Shown here one piece after another: positions 36,100 to 47,895 of a DNA stretch of 64,000 nt. This DNA is from Phoronis australis. Its lineage: Eukaryota; Phoronida; Phoronidae. Both the position numbers and the translations under genes were made by a program. Within the stretch, counting starts at the first letter, position 1. Each line of letters opens with the position of its first letter. The stretch is from NCBI GenBank assembly GCA_002633005.1, contig NMRA01000314.1:158898-222897 (forward strand), in the 5' to 3' direction. The notes beneath the pieces were generated by a model. That model saw nothing but the letters and a program-made list of their open reading frames with translations, was not told the origin of the DNA and ran no database searches.

Positions 36100-37100
36100 G
36101 ATATTGTAACCACCTAACCCAACAACGTATGTCGCGTGTACCTAACCCAGGTACTGACGGTACTAAACTAATTATAAGATATTGTGACCACCTAAAATAA
36201 AACATAAACTTAATATTGTTTAAACGTGTATAAAACAGCATACGGAAGTGGATAAAAGTGGGTACTAAACTATTGCAATATCCTAAGACACGGGTAAGAA
36301 ACAACGACCGCCGGTCCTCTTAAATCGGACCGCCTGACCCAAAACAGGACCTCCGGGGATCAAATGGGACCGTCGCACCAGAAAATGGGACTGACGCACC
36401 TAAAAACATGACCGCCCCACCAGAAAACAGGACCGCCGGGGATTGAAACCGCATATTGTCCGGCGGTCATGTTCAGTCCCCGGCGGTCCTGTTTTGTGGT
36501 GGGGCGGTCATGTTTTTAGGTGCGTCAGTCCCATTTTCTGGTGCGACGGTCCCATTTTGGGGTGAGTCAGTCCGATTTAGAGGATCGGTGGTCATGTTGT
36601 TTTTCACCCATGTAAGAGAGAAAAGAAACTTTTCATGTTTAACCATGTATTAATATCAGCATACAAAAGTGGATAAAAGTGGTTTAATGCAAAGGACTAC
36701 ATGACATTTTCTAACTCAAATGTACATAGCTCCGTCTGGGCCGAGACAAATCTTATCAGCACTAAACTATTGCAATCTACCAAGAGAGGAAAGAAACTTT
36801 TCATGTTTAACCATGTATTAACTGAATATCAGCATTCAGAAATGGATTCAAGTGAGTGAATTCAAAACTGATTGCATGAAATCTTTTTACACAGTATGTA
36901 CCTAAAATTCTGTCTAGAATGTGACAAATCTTACATAAGTACTGAACTATTGATGGCGTATATTTGTAAGCACCTAAGAGATAAAAATGTTCATGTTTGA
37001 CCGCGTTTTAATTACGGCATACAGAAGTATGATATTTTCTTACACAACTGCACACAAAGCACCATCTGAGCTGAGACAAATCTTACATAATTGTCACACG
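36100..37100. repeat. Tandem repeat of about 170-190 bp, interrupted
   Basis: The motif GAAACTTTTCATGTTTAACC recurs at about 36627 and 36791, with a diverged copy near 36985. GAGACAAATCTTA and ACTAAACTATTGCAAT recur at matching spacing. An earlier partial unit at 36180-36300 is cut off by the inverted repeat at 36301. Confidence 0.6.
36301..36601. mobile_element. Large hairpin made of 21-bp modules
   Basis: Arms of about 140 bp (36301-36445 and 36460-36601) are close inverted repeats around a loop of about 15 bp. Each arm is itself a row of modules of about 21 bp of the type GACCGYCGCACCARAAAAYRGG. It splits a tandem repeat unit, so it behaves as an insertion. Confidence 0.75.
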
Positions 37101-39837
37101 AAGCCTGGGCTGACAAAACCTTGTTTTATTATGGTTCAAGTGAGTATACTTCACGGGTCAATTAAGTAATTTTCGAACCCGTCTGAGAACTTTGCATTTC
37201 AATTATGTGCTGGTTCCTTACATAAATTTCGACATGCATATACCCTTCTTTATTCTAGGTCAAATACGTGCATTTCAAACCAATGTAGGCATGCATACAT
37301 CGTAAATAAACCATCCTCTATATACTCTTAGGTGCTACGCAGCGTGTATATAAAACGCTGGAGATACCAATAAACTGAGTAGATTTGACCAACTCCAGAA
37401 ACTATTTTGAGACCAGAGTTTGCAAGTTAGCGATGAGTTATCATTTTCTTGACCCTTCTCTTAGGCAGATTTTTAAATTTCGTTTCATGTACGTTAGTGG
37501 TATCCAGGTTTTCTCTTTTTTTTTTGACCATCCGTCTGTACTGAATATTCAATTTCTTTTTTGTTTGTTTTTTTATTTTTGATTTGATTTTGTAGATCGT
37601 CTATATTCAATATCCAACAACTTTTTTGTTTTATTTTTTATATTTTACTTTGTAGGTGAAACATCCTCTTAAGTTATCTAAGGGTTGTCACCAACACTAC
37701 CTCTGTAGTGAATTTATCATACATGTATACAATTCCGATTATTCCAATATTTTTATATTTCTTTTTTCTTAAGCAAAAATTAACACATGTAAACTACCAA
37801 CGTTTCAATTTCAATTTAATGATCTCTGTAGCCTATACCATACGTTGCGATGGGAGTTTAGATGTTGAATTTATGTACGAGATTTGATTACATTAATCCG
37901 TTTACAGAGCGATCTTCAGTTTTAATGTCTTTATCAAAAAAATTAGCAATAAAGTCCATGCTCCATCATCGGCATCAATATAGCAAATAAAATATTCAAT
38001 ATTGTCCACAAATTTTCGACGAAAGTGCCTGAAGTTGTCTGGTCTGAGTTGTTAGACCAGGGAAACAGCTATGTTGGTGCAAAGAGCTCACTAGCAAAAG
38101 GCAGTGAACCCTTCAAAATTTTGCTTGCTTCGTATGATAATTCCTTTCAATTCTATTTGTTAGCATAACTCAATTGTTTTGCCAAAGAAATGTATAGACA
38201 AGTGTGTTAAAGATAATAAAACCTATTATCCCATACGCATGTTGAATACGGACGCCTAATTTCTCGCCAAAATAATCTATGTTGCACACAATACACTATA
38301 CGTTTTTATATATGTTATCGCTTCGTGCGCAATATTTTCACATGTTGACACTATGACAAGTGTTTTTAAAGCTAAACAATAAAGTGAAATAAAATGATGT
38401 TGACATTTTTTCTAAATATACCATGTAGTTTTGCGCCTGAACAGAACACTTAAATCACAAAAAGTCTCTAACTTGCCTCGATGTATTTGGGATTAGGAAA
38501 GCAATAAACATTTCTAATGCATGACGCCTTTTGGTCATCTATTGCATTACACCAGATGAGGTTCTCTACGGTCAAATTTCAGTCAATTTTTAAATTCGTT
38601 CTCAAAACAATCAAAATACTTCGAACCCAAAAGCAAAACTGCAACTGTTGTAAACACAATATTTTTGTCAATTTTATGAACTGCACGCAAGGAGTATTTC
38701 AAGAAGCCGGTGTCACATTGTCACAGCCTACAACTACACAACGGTCCGGCATACTTTTTCAAATACTTACTCCAGTTTAATCTAAAAATTCATCTCAATT
38801 CGAAAAAACAATCCTCTTGCCACACAACACTGGACACTATGGACAGACTCGGCAATGATTGGACCACCTCCCTGGTATGACGTATTTTCAGAAGATAGCC
38901 GAAATTGAAAGTTTTCTTTTTCTCAAAATGTTGCGGGGAAGTGGGGACGCTTTTTAAACAAATTATAGACGAACATGAGGCATGAAATTAATGGAGATGT
39001 GTTTCACAAGAAAACATTATTAACAGTCAACACATGTGTTTTCACAACAACTAAACAGCTTTCAACTTACCACTTTAACGATGCCTTATCTCCCGACTTG
39101 ATTTTTAAGACCCGTGTCAAAACAAAAATCTTAACAAACGATATCGTTACTGAGTGCAACGGGGTGTCCGAGGCAGTACACATGCTACAGAAGTACCCGC
39201 CGATGTGGGGCTCAATATGTACATTTCCTTCAACAGTTCCTATGGCAAATTATCAAGCAGGATACTAAACCATAAAATTAAAATTTATTGTGACCTGAAG
39301 TACAAACCACAACAGAAAATAAATGTGCACCTCGAACTGCTGTCAAAATTGCACGAAGCGAGATGCATCTCCGCCATATATCCCTGTGCCATGTTTCGTT
39401 AAACACTGTTAAGCCATTTTGACAATAATTTTGGGCAAGCACTGTTTTGTTGAAAACTGCATAGCACAGCACTTAAATTTGCTCATAAATCAAGTCGCTC
39501 AGACGAATTCCACCCATCAATTTTAATACTGTGAAATTTCACCAGAATCTGTTGAGTCATTATGACAAATAATTGACAGACAAGGAAATGTTGTGGATGC
39601 ATGAAAATGATGCAGTAATGTCCAAAGTTTGTCGACTACTTAAACTACTTATACGAGTACATCAGACAAAATAACCAGTGCTGGTCAATGATTTGTAACA
39701 AGAGCAACGCAATACACCTAATACTGCACCTTAAACAATATGCTTCTTGGGGTGTGCATTGCTATCATATAATATAATTAGACAGCCAGGATGTTGACTC
39801 TATGGGACCACAGTAAAAATTTTTAAAAAGTAATAGT

Positions 39838-39905
39838 GAATAAATAAATAACAATAAATCAATAAAAATAAGTAAATAAATAAATAATGATAAATAAATA
39901 ATAGA
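39838..39905. repeat. AT-rich AATA-type simple repeat
   Basis: Runs of AAATAAATAAATAA and related words. Confidence 0.8.
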
Positions 39906-40118
39906 ATACATTACAGTATACCTGAAAATAAATATATGATAATATAACAATATAACAATAATAAAATTTAAATAATAATAATTAATGTAATTATCTTTTA
40001 GATTTGAATGTATTAAGACAGCAGAAAGAAATGAAAGAAAGTAGCTAGAAGCATCAATGGGCATAGAACAAGCTAATCAGTAGTCCTCAAAATCATGCAA
40101 ACCATTTAATATAATTTT

Positions 40119-40395
40119 CTATATAAGCGGTCGAATGCAGGGAACAGTAAAGACATTCAAGTTCAAATCACCCAATCCATCACTGACTGGAAAAAACATC
40201 CTAGGTGCCACCATAGAGTCAAATAATTTAAATGCTATTTTTACATTTCTGCTTCGTCCCACTTTGGATAAATAAGACTTGACTAAATAAAGGGCTTTAC
40301 TTGCCTGTAATGATATTTTTTTCAATGTCAGGTTTGGGCCACCGTGGATCAGTCTATCATCGCTGCTGTATCTCAGCCCAACCTTCATAAAATGA
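40119..40395 (-). mobile_element. LINE fragment (post-reverse-transcriptase)
   Basis: An 89-codon - strand frame reads KISLQASKALYLVKSYLSK... and LFDSMVAPRMFF, resembling the ALxxxxxxLxxY and LFDxxVxPxxxY segments after the palm of LINE reverse transcriptases. It is a short isolated relic. Confidence 0.5.
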
Positions 40396-41005
40396 TCATA
40401 ACCACGGCTACTTTACTTGAATTTTAAAGCTCACCCTTTTTAGCTGGATAAAAGCGAAAATAAAATCAGGCGGGCCTTTCGCTTTCATAAAATCAGTCTT
40501 ACAATACTCCCGTGGCAGGATTTCCACTACCAGCAAGGAAAAGGCGCGTGTACCCCATGACCTGCGACTTGAGTCGGTATCGGAAATGGAGTCCTATCAC
40601 AGTAATAAGTCAGCATTGCGCGGGGACCTTTGATATTTTGGGAACGTCGACATTGTAGATTTTTCGGTAGGGACCTTGACGCAGCTAATTAGGGGAAGGA
40701 AAACCTGTATACGCAACGACGACTCTCAGAAGAGACCTGAGATGAGACGGAAGTCGTAATACCAGAAATGAGGATGTCGTCACGGTTGCTCCCAAAGAGC
40801 GGGTCTCAAATTCGGATGTAATGTAGTCCAGAAAGAGAACGTTCTCGCGTTACCTCCTGCCAAACTTTCAAGCGTGCTTAAAGGATTGATTACACCTCAT
40901 TACATACTCCAACGAAATATTTAGTCGGAAAATGACTTGAAATTTTTTATTTAGTTTTATTTTGCGTGTTTGTTAAGTTGCTTGAGTCGCTGGAAGTGGG
41001 GACAA

Positions 41006-42052
41006 CCCACTATTCCGAAGGTTCACTACTCTGAAGGTTCAATATTCCAACATTCGCTACTTCAAAGGTTCACTACTTCGAAGGTTCACTACTTCGAAGG
41101 TTCACTACTCTGAAAATATCTAAAATTTCGGACCGGGGTGTATACTTTTACATGCAAAAAATAAACGGTACTTTGATTATTAGCTGCTCTGAGAGGGAGA
41201 GAAACTTTTATTTTTAAAATCATATGAAAACATGCATTGCTATGTGACTAGGTGTCCAGCAAAGGCACGGGCCGCTAATAGCTGACCAGAGTAACAATAG
41301 ATTAAATAGATATTAGCAGTCGAGAAGAACAATATAAATAACATCAGAAATAATACATTTACATTGAGATAAGATACAATGCTAGTTTATTTAAAAACCT
41401 AATAAATCATATGTATTTCACTTAGTGGTATACCTCTGCCCAAAACAAGGCCCGGATTTCACACGCAGGTCTTGAGTTACGAATACGGAAAATGAGTACG
41501 TATTTGCATTTTAAAAGAATATGAAATAGGAATATTGATGAATTATGAACCACTACACATTCACCAAATCCATTTCAAGATAGCATCATTTCACAGCGTA
41601 AGTAAAAAGTTTAGGACCTCTGCGCCTCAACCTCACCCATCGGAACCACGCGCACGGCTGGGTCAAAACTAAATGTAGTTAGTAGTCTGCCAGTCTTCAC
41701 GAAGTCAAAGACTCATATCCCACTCGGATTTTTAAATTTAATACCGCCGTTGGAGGAGAATGAGTCGTTAGTTAGATTCAAGAATCCCGGTTGACAGTGA
41801 ATGGAACTCAGCTCACCTGTAAACAATACGCAATCAAAGTTTTAAGAACTATTCAACTCTTGCACGCTCTTTAGAAGGTTACTAAATGGACACAAATACA
41901 ATACTTTATTCACGCCAGTTCCTACTCAATAGCAGACAATCAGAATGATGAACTGTCGGAGTTACTGTTTCAGAATTGTGGACTTTCAAAGCAGTGAACT
42001 TTCGAAGTTAGGCTAGCGAACCTTCGGAGTAGTGGACCTTCGGAATAGTGGC
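41006..42052. mobile_element. Inverted pair of 16-bp-unit arrays
   Basis: Left array (41006-41110) repeats TTCACTACTTCGAAGG; right array (about 41975-42052) repeats its complement, GAACCTTCGGAGTAGTGG. The outermost units CCACTATTCCGAAGG and CCTTCGGAATAGTGG mirror each other. The right array is shared with 27905-28040. Confidence 0.55.
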
Positions 42053-42784
42053 ATGTAACCTTGGTTAATCTTTTGTTGCTCATATGAAGTCTTTGGGGCT
42101 GTGCACCTTTGGCACTGATTTACATGGGAAGGCGTTCACACACGTGTACCCGCCTGCATGTCAATTCACCAATCTACAATCAAAGTGGCCACTGGATGAA
42201 CTAATCTAACGATCACTTTCAATTCGAAATTTGAATATGCCTGCACTTTGCCGTACTATGACAGCAAGTATACCAAAATAGCAAATGTTCCTGCCGTTTT
42301 GTTCCTTGGTCGATTTTAAGGCGTCCACACCACATTACATTTTGGGAGCTCTCTCGCTGCTATACAGCCTAGATAGGTATAGACACTTGTTTGTAGACAT
42401 CCTTGGTACTCTATTGTGTAGCCACGATAAACAACATGAAGCCTCCTCTTATCGTCTGCACAATTCTGTGATTTACGCAAACACCATTCGGGCGAAGCTG
42501 GCCTGGTAAGGTCCAATGATTACATGAAGCGCTTTGAACCAGAAGCAAATTCAAAATTATTAACAACTTATTTATCATTGTAGTTATTATTACCAGTAGC
42601 TGCAACAATTTTTTTGTTGTCTGTCTATATCTCATTTTTAACGGATAGGCTGGGGCGGGACCTTTTCTGCCTGGGGGCTCCATCAAAACTCCCCNCCGCC
42701 GGCTGCGGGCCTGTGTTTCTTACTTTTCTGGTGAACGCAAATTCACATATGCAAAAATTTACTTCAGTATCAAATTTGCATTAT

Positions 42785-42995
42785 ATTTAAGTGGTGCTGA
42801 AGTAATTTTGCAATACTACCTTGGGGTGGTGCTAAAGTAAACTTGCACTCATTTACTTTGGGGTGGTGCTACGGTAAATTTCCAATACCTTGGGGTGGTT
42901 CTAAAGAAAATTTGCACTAGGTTGGGCGTTGGGGGTGGTGCTGGAGTAAATTTAAGCTAGTTTGGGGTGGTGTTGAAGTAAATTTGCTCCTGAGT
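42785..42995. repeat. Minisatellite, about 35-45-bp unit
   Basis: Five to six copies of GGGGTGGTGCTAAAGTAAATTTGCA separated by variable spacers. Confidence 0.8.
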
Positions 42996-44405
42996 ACAAG
43001 TAAACACTGAAATTGTGAACGTAGGATAAATTTAGTTACCGTTGCAAAGGACAGTTGCCAACATGAGTCGCACGGAAGCGTAAAATTCAAATTGACTTTG
43101 TATATGTTTAGATGACAACTGGATAACTAAAGTCTGAGAATCTTTGTATTCGAATTCGAATTAAAATTGAAGTCATTTTTGGAATATTCCGTTCTACTTT
43201 TTCGCGAACTCAGCATACGTGTCTATGAATGCAAAGTTTGTAGTCCAAATCTGCACCTGATGACCCGAGATTCGAGCGACAATCTCGAGTGAAAACTTGG
43301 AATTTCGAGTTCGAACTCAAATGTTTAGCCTTAATGCCGGGTCATAAAGTTAGGATTAGACACTTTTCCACCTAAGCCATTATTTACAAGAGCATACAGT
43401 ATTAGACAGTCATCCTAAGTTCGCACAACAGTAGAATAGAAAATGCCAAAAAAATGTCTATTTCCGGGCACTGGTCAGTCGTGTAGGTTTCTAGTAACAA
43501 TGTAATCCTCCCAATTCAAAATGCTTGGCAAACGAAGACAGTCGTGAAGTGACAACAAGACAAGGTGCTTGCTTTCACTTTGGAAAAAAAATATTGAAGA
43601 ACTTATGGGGGACCGAAAGATAATTCTGTTTACGGTGAACCGAGCATGTGTGTGATATGCTCCCTCCAGTCTTGTGATAGTTTCATTTTCTAAAAATTTC
43701 GCTCTGGCAGACTGATGAAATCTCAAACCTCAACCCAGTCTATACGTATTGTAGAAATCTCCTCTTTTTCGCTAAGACCAGTCTACCCATCACCGCAGCC
43801 CTTTAGAAAATTAGCATATCATGCACGGGCATTGGTTTTAAAAAGTCATAAAAAATAATTTTTCAACCTGTGCAACTTTACTCATAAGTAAGTGCAGTCA
43901 CGTATGAAAATGTTTTCCATGTAACGGAGCCTTAGGACTATTCGCTTGAAGCTGGGACGTCCTGGGTGGAGTTCAGTATTCTGGGATCATGTCTCCAAAG
44001 AAAGACAGGAACTTGCGAAATTTCGTGTATTTTCAATGACAGCATTTGATTTTGGCTAGATTTTTCTCGTTGAGAGACAGTTATTGAACACATGTCTTTC
44101 AAGATAACATGGTTGCAGATATCAATATCATTTTGAATAATGGTTGTCATCATTTGTATTACTTATGCATGTTTGTGATGCAAAAGACTACAGAATGGTC
44201 ACGTTGAAGTAGTTGGCAATAGCCGGAACAACGAGTGCCAATGTAAATAACATCTTGTTGTGCCCGGTACTCCAGTTATAAGCAGCCATTTTTAAATGAT
44301 GATGACACTTGCTGGCCTTATCTTGCGTTTTCGTGACGTTTTCGGTCATGTCTACGGACATAATACATGTGGATGGTTTCTTAAAGCTGTGATCTCTCCT
44401 TCCAG

Positions 44406-44501
44406 ATGAAGAATTACGAAGCTATAAGTGACGAAACGAGTGACGATACCTTGCTTGCCAACAACCAAAAGTTCTTCACGAAAGTAGATCTTGTGACAAT
44501 C
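44406..44501 (+). CDS. Gene B coding exon 1, partial
   Basis: MKNYEAISDETSDD... parallels gene A exon 1 and is two residues shorter. Acceptor CTTCCAG precedes the ATG. The end of the exon (about 11 codons of TM1) falls in the gap. Confidence 0.7.
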
Positions 44502-47500
44502 NNNNNNNNNNNNNNNNNNNNNNNNNNNNNNNNNNNNNNNNNNNNNNNNNNNNNNNNNNNNNNNNNNNNNNNNNNNNNNNNNNNNNNNNNNNNNNNNNNN
44601 NNNNNNNNNNNNNNNNNNNCAAAACAGTATTACTAACCATTTACTTCACTTTGACATACAGGTGACGCTGACGTTAACTGGGTCAGGTCAAACCTTGTGA
44701 GAACGAAATGGCGGGTGGTTGATTTGTCGTTGACACTGGGGATAAAATGTAGCGAAATATAACTTGTTAAGACCTTCCATTATTCCATTAGTGCACAAGC
44801 TGCAAGTTTTTGCTTCTACTCGTAACTAGTCTTTTGCCCCACACTGAAAGTTACTTTTCTGATTTACAATTCCCAGAATTTCCTCCTAATTTCCGCGTTA
44901 TTGATTATTCATTTTGGAGACCTTCAGCTCTGCTTGTTGTCAGAAATACATCACATACTTCTGTTGTCAGGTTAAGAAACAGGGGAAACTAGCTGAGGGC
45001 TATTAATACTGAAAATCAAGAAATTTGAATGAAGTAAAAAGAGCAAGTTCCAACGTATTGCCAACAAGTCAAAAAATCTGTTGGGGATGCGCAAGGGACA
45101 GCTGAGAGCGTGACACAATAAAACACTTGCCGGCAGCAACTACAGCCGCAATCACATCCGTTCCAAACCGACAGTCTGCGTCTAAATGCACTAAGCCTCT
45201 TCACCTCCCCCATCGCCCTCAGTAGGGAATTACAGGGAATTCAGCCCGTATCAGGAGCGGTGTGCACATAGTGCACGCATGGTGCCACCAGACCTTACAT
45301 CGTACGAACGGGGAGTCTCTAACCTCACAGAGATCCCCTATAAACCAGGTACAAGGCTATGAAAGCCTGTGCGAGCGTCACTCGCTTGCTCCTGAGCGCT
45401 AATGGTCACTGACTTGCAGGGGTCCCGAGTTCGGTATAACTTCGGGCGATTATCTGGGGGTTATTGTGATGTGATTAGGTTGAATAATAATAAATAAATA
45501 AGTAGTTCCACTCCAAACAGCTTCGTTACATGACATGGTTGCAGACGGATTTTTGCTACGGAACAGTTCAAAACATTGGACTTTAAAAGGTGTCTTCGGT
45601 AGCCTTTAGAACTCAGGACTTAAACTAAAGCACTATCTTTATCGTAAACACTATCTACGTGGTCTTTTCTGTGTTTGTTCTGGTGTCATCTGTGCACTCG
45701 CTCAGTGCAGTAAACAGAAACAGTGACCTCAGTTATACTTTTTTAGAACGTGAGTACATTTTTATGCACCCACATATTTATATGTGGACGCATTATGCGG
45801 ATATCTCGGTCCGTCCGGCGTCGGCCGTCCCTCGTCCGTCCGGCGTCCGTCTCCAAAACACTTTGAAGTATGTTCATGAAATTTTGCACGTGTTCCTTTC
45901 TTGAAAGGGACGATATGAGCGAACTTTCGGACGGATCCGATTATCGGTGTGCCCCCCTAGTGGCAAAAGTTGTTACGCTTACCTCTGTATCTTCAAAGGT
46001 CCTCAACGTATTTTCATAAAATTTGGCATCTTTTAGTGAGATGACGCTGCCCTCCCGTTTTCAGATGGATTCGACATAGTTTGCGCCACCTCGAGGTCAT
46101 TTTTACAGTTTTCGAGCCTGTTTTTGGCATCCACCCCTCAATCAACCAAACTGCTCAAAGGATGATTGTGAAAATTAGCATGCATGGAAAGGACGACTCA
46201 TGATGATTTTCCGACTTCGGCTACTGTGGCACCTCCTAGTGGCAGTTTTGATTTTTTGCACCCATGGCTGTATCTCTTAAACTGTTTCCAGAATCTTTAT
46301 CAAATTTAGCAAGTGTATTTACAAAAAGTTGACTACAGAAGACCACTACTTTCGAACGGATCAGACTGCCGGTGTGCCCCCTACTGGCAATTTTAGTTCT
46401 CTTACATTTACATTTACCTTTGTATCTTCAAAGGTTTTTAACGGAATATCATAATATTTGGAATATAGGCATCTATTAGTGAGATAACGCTTTCCTCCGT
46501 TTTCGGATGGAGTCGAGGTATTTTGCATCGTAACCACTTCTCCTAATCCGTTCAGATACATCGCACGATCTTGCTTGTCTATAAGAACAGTACTCGACCG
46601 ACCATCGGCTGATATGTGATTAACGCATAAACCTTAGTAATGACGAGTGATAGTGAATTATATGCACGTATTTTAAAGAATTTTTGTGCTTCCTTTTTGA
46701 AATTCAGATATGCCTGGCGTTATGTGTGACATGTCGTATTTTGTTGTTGCAGGCCATGATATCCTTTGCATTGGGCTCATTTCTACCAGACGTGCTTCAA
46801 ATAACTCAAAGCCCAACAGGAAGTGCCTGGTATATCCTCGTGCCATTTGCATCAGGAATGGTTACAGGAACGCTGGGAGCAAGATACTTCATATCTGTAA
46901 TCGACTCCATTCTCCTGTTAGTTGTTTTGATCGTCACGCGAGCGACCATGGTAGTTGTTATCCCATTCGTTCAGGCAATACAAATTACGGGAACAATGTT
47001 CTTATTTCTTGGATTCTTCGCAGGAGTATCGGAAGTAGGTAAGAACCGGATAAGAGGCGAAAGGGAGGGAGACGGGGAAGGGGGAAGCGAGAGACATCCA
47101 TATTCCTTCTTAGACCACCGCACAATGTTGCGGTCCTGGCTCATTGGGAATGTCACGTTTTTCTCGCGATTCCCCTTGGATGGAGCCGACACATGTAGTC
47201 ATTGGTTAAGCCATTTGGAACACCCCAAGTATTTTCGTAGAAACTTTTCCAGCTGTTTCCCTATGAAATGACGGTGAACTACACTTAGTTTGGCGATTTT
47301 GCTCACACGGGGCCGCTGAAACAAAGTCAGGTAAAAGTAATTTAAGTCAGCGGTCGTGGTTGTTAGCAATAAGGCATCAAATCGATTCCGTTTCGAACTA
47401 CTTAAATGAACGTGAAAGTAGGAGGTTAGTGGAGCTAAGTATTAAATTCAAAGGGATTGGTTAGAAAACAGCGAATGCTCAATACCACCCAGCAGGCCTG

Positions 47501-47845
47501 TAGCATACCGGCCAGGCTCGTCCCTTGTATGTTATCATCACACGTATTGCTGTGTTTGGACTTTCAATTAGAAACATGCACAGATTTTAGGCATAAAATG
47601 GTAGAAGTTATGGCATTCTCCTGATTGTCTCCTCCCGCCAACCCTTCCCTTTCTGTATCACGATTCATAGTCAGCCAGCCGAAATCTGCAATTTCAGGTT
47701 TGAGGACAAGTTATGTTAGCAGCATTCAACTAGGCTCAAAGTACTCTCTCTTGAACACGATTGCCACGCTAAAGTGCACACCGTTGCCAGGGTAACCAGG
47801 CTTTTTGCCAGTCATAATCTTAAATTTCCATTTTTCCACGATCAG

Positions 47846-47895
<50 letters not shown>

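Larger units (their letters stand above)
21963..44405 (+). other. Gene B intron 1, expanded by repeats
   Basis: Homology to gene A intron 1 is visible at both edges (21963-22470 and about 44120-44405). The middle is unique or repeat DNA: LINE relics at 28650, 33790 and 40119, a hAT MITE at 23339, inverted-repeat structures at 36301 and 41006, minisatellites, and the gap at 32910. Stretches such as 22620-23300, 25440-27750, 30000-31580 and 37400-39700 show nothing recognisable. Confidence 0.45.

Noticed and set aside
39154-39402. Overlapping 82- and 97-codon + strand frames (38975-39402)
   Set aside because: No recognisable family and no splice support.
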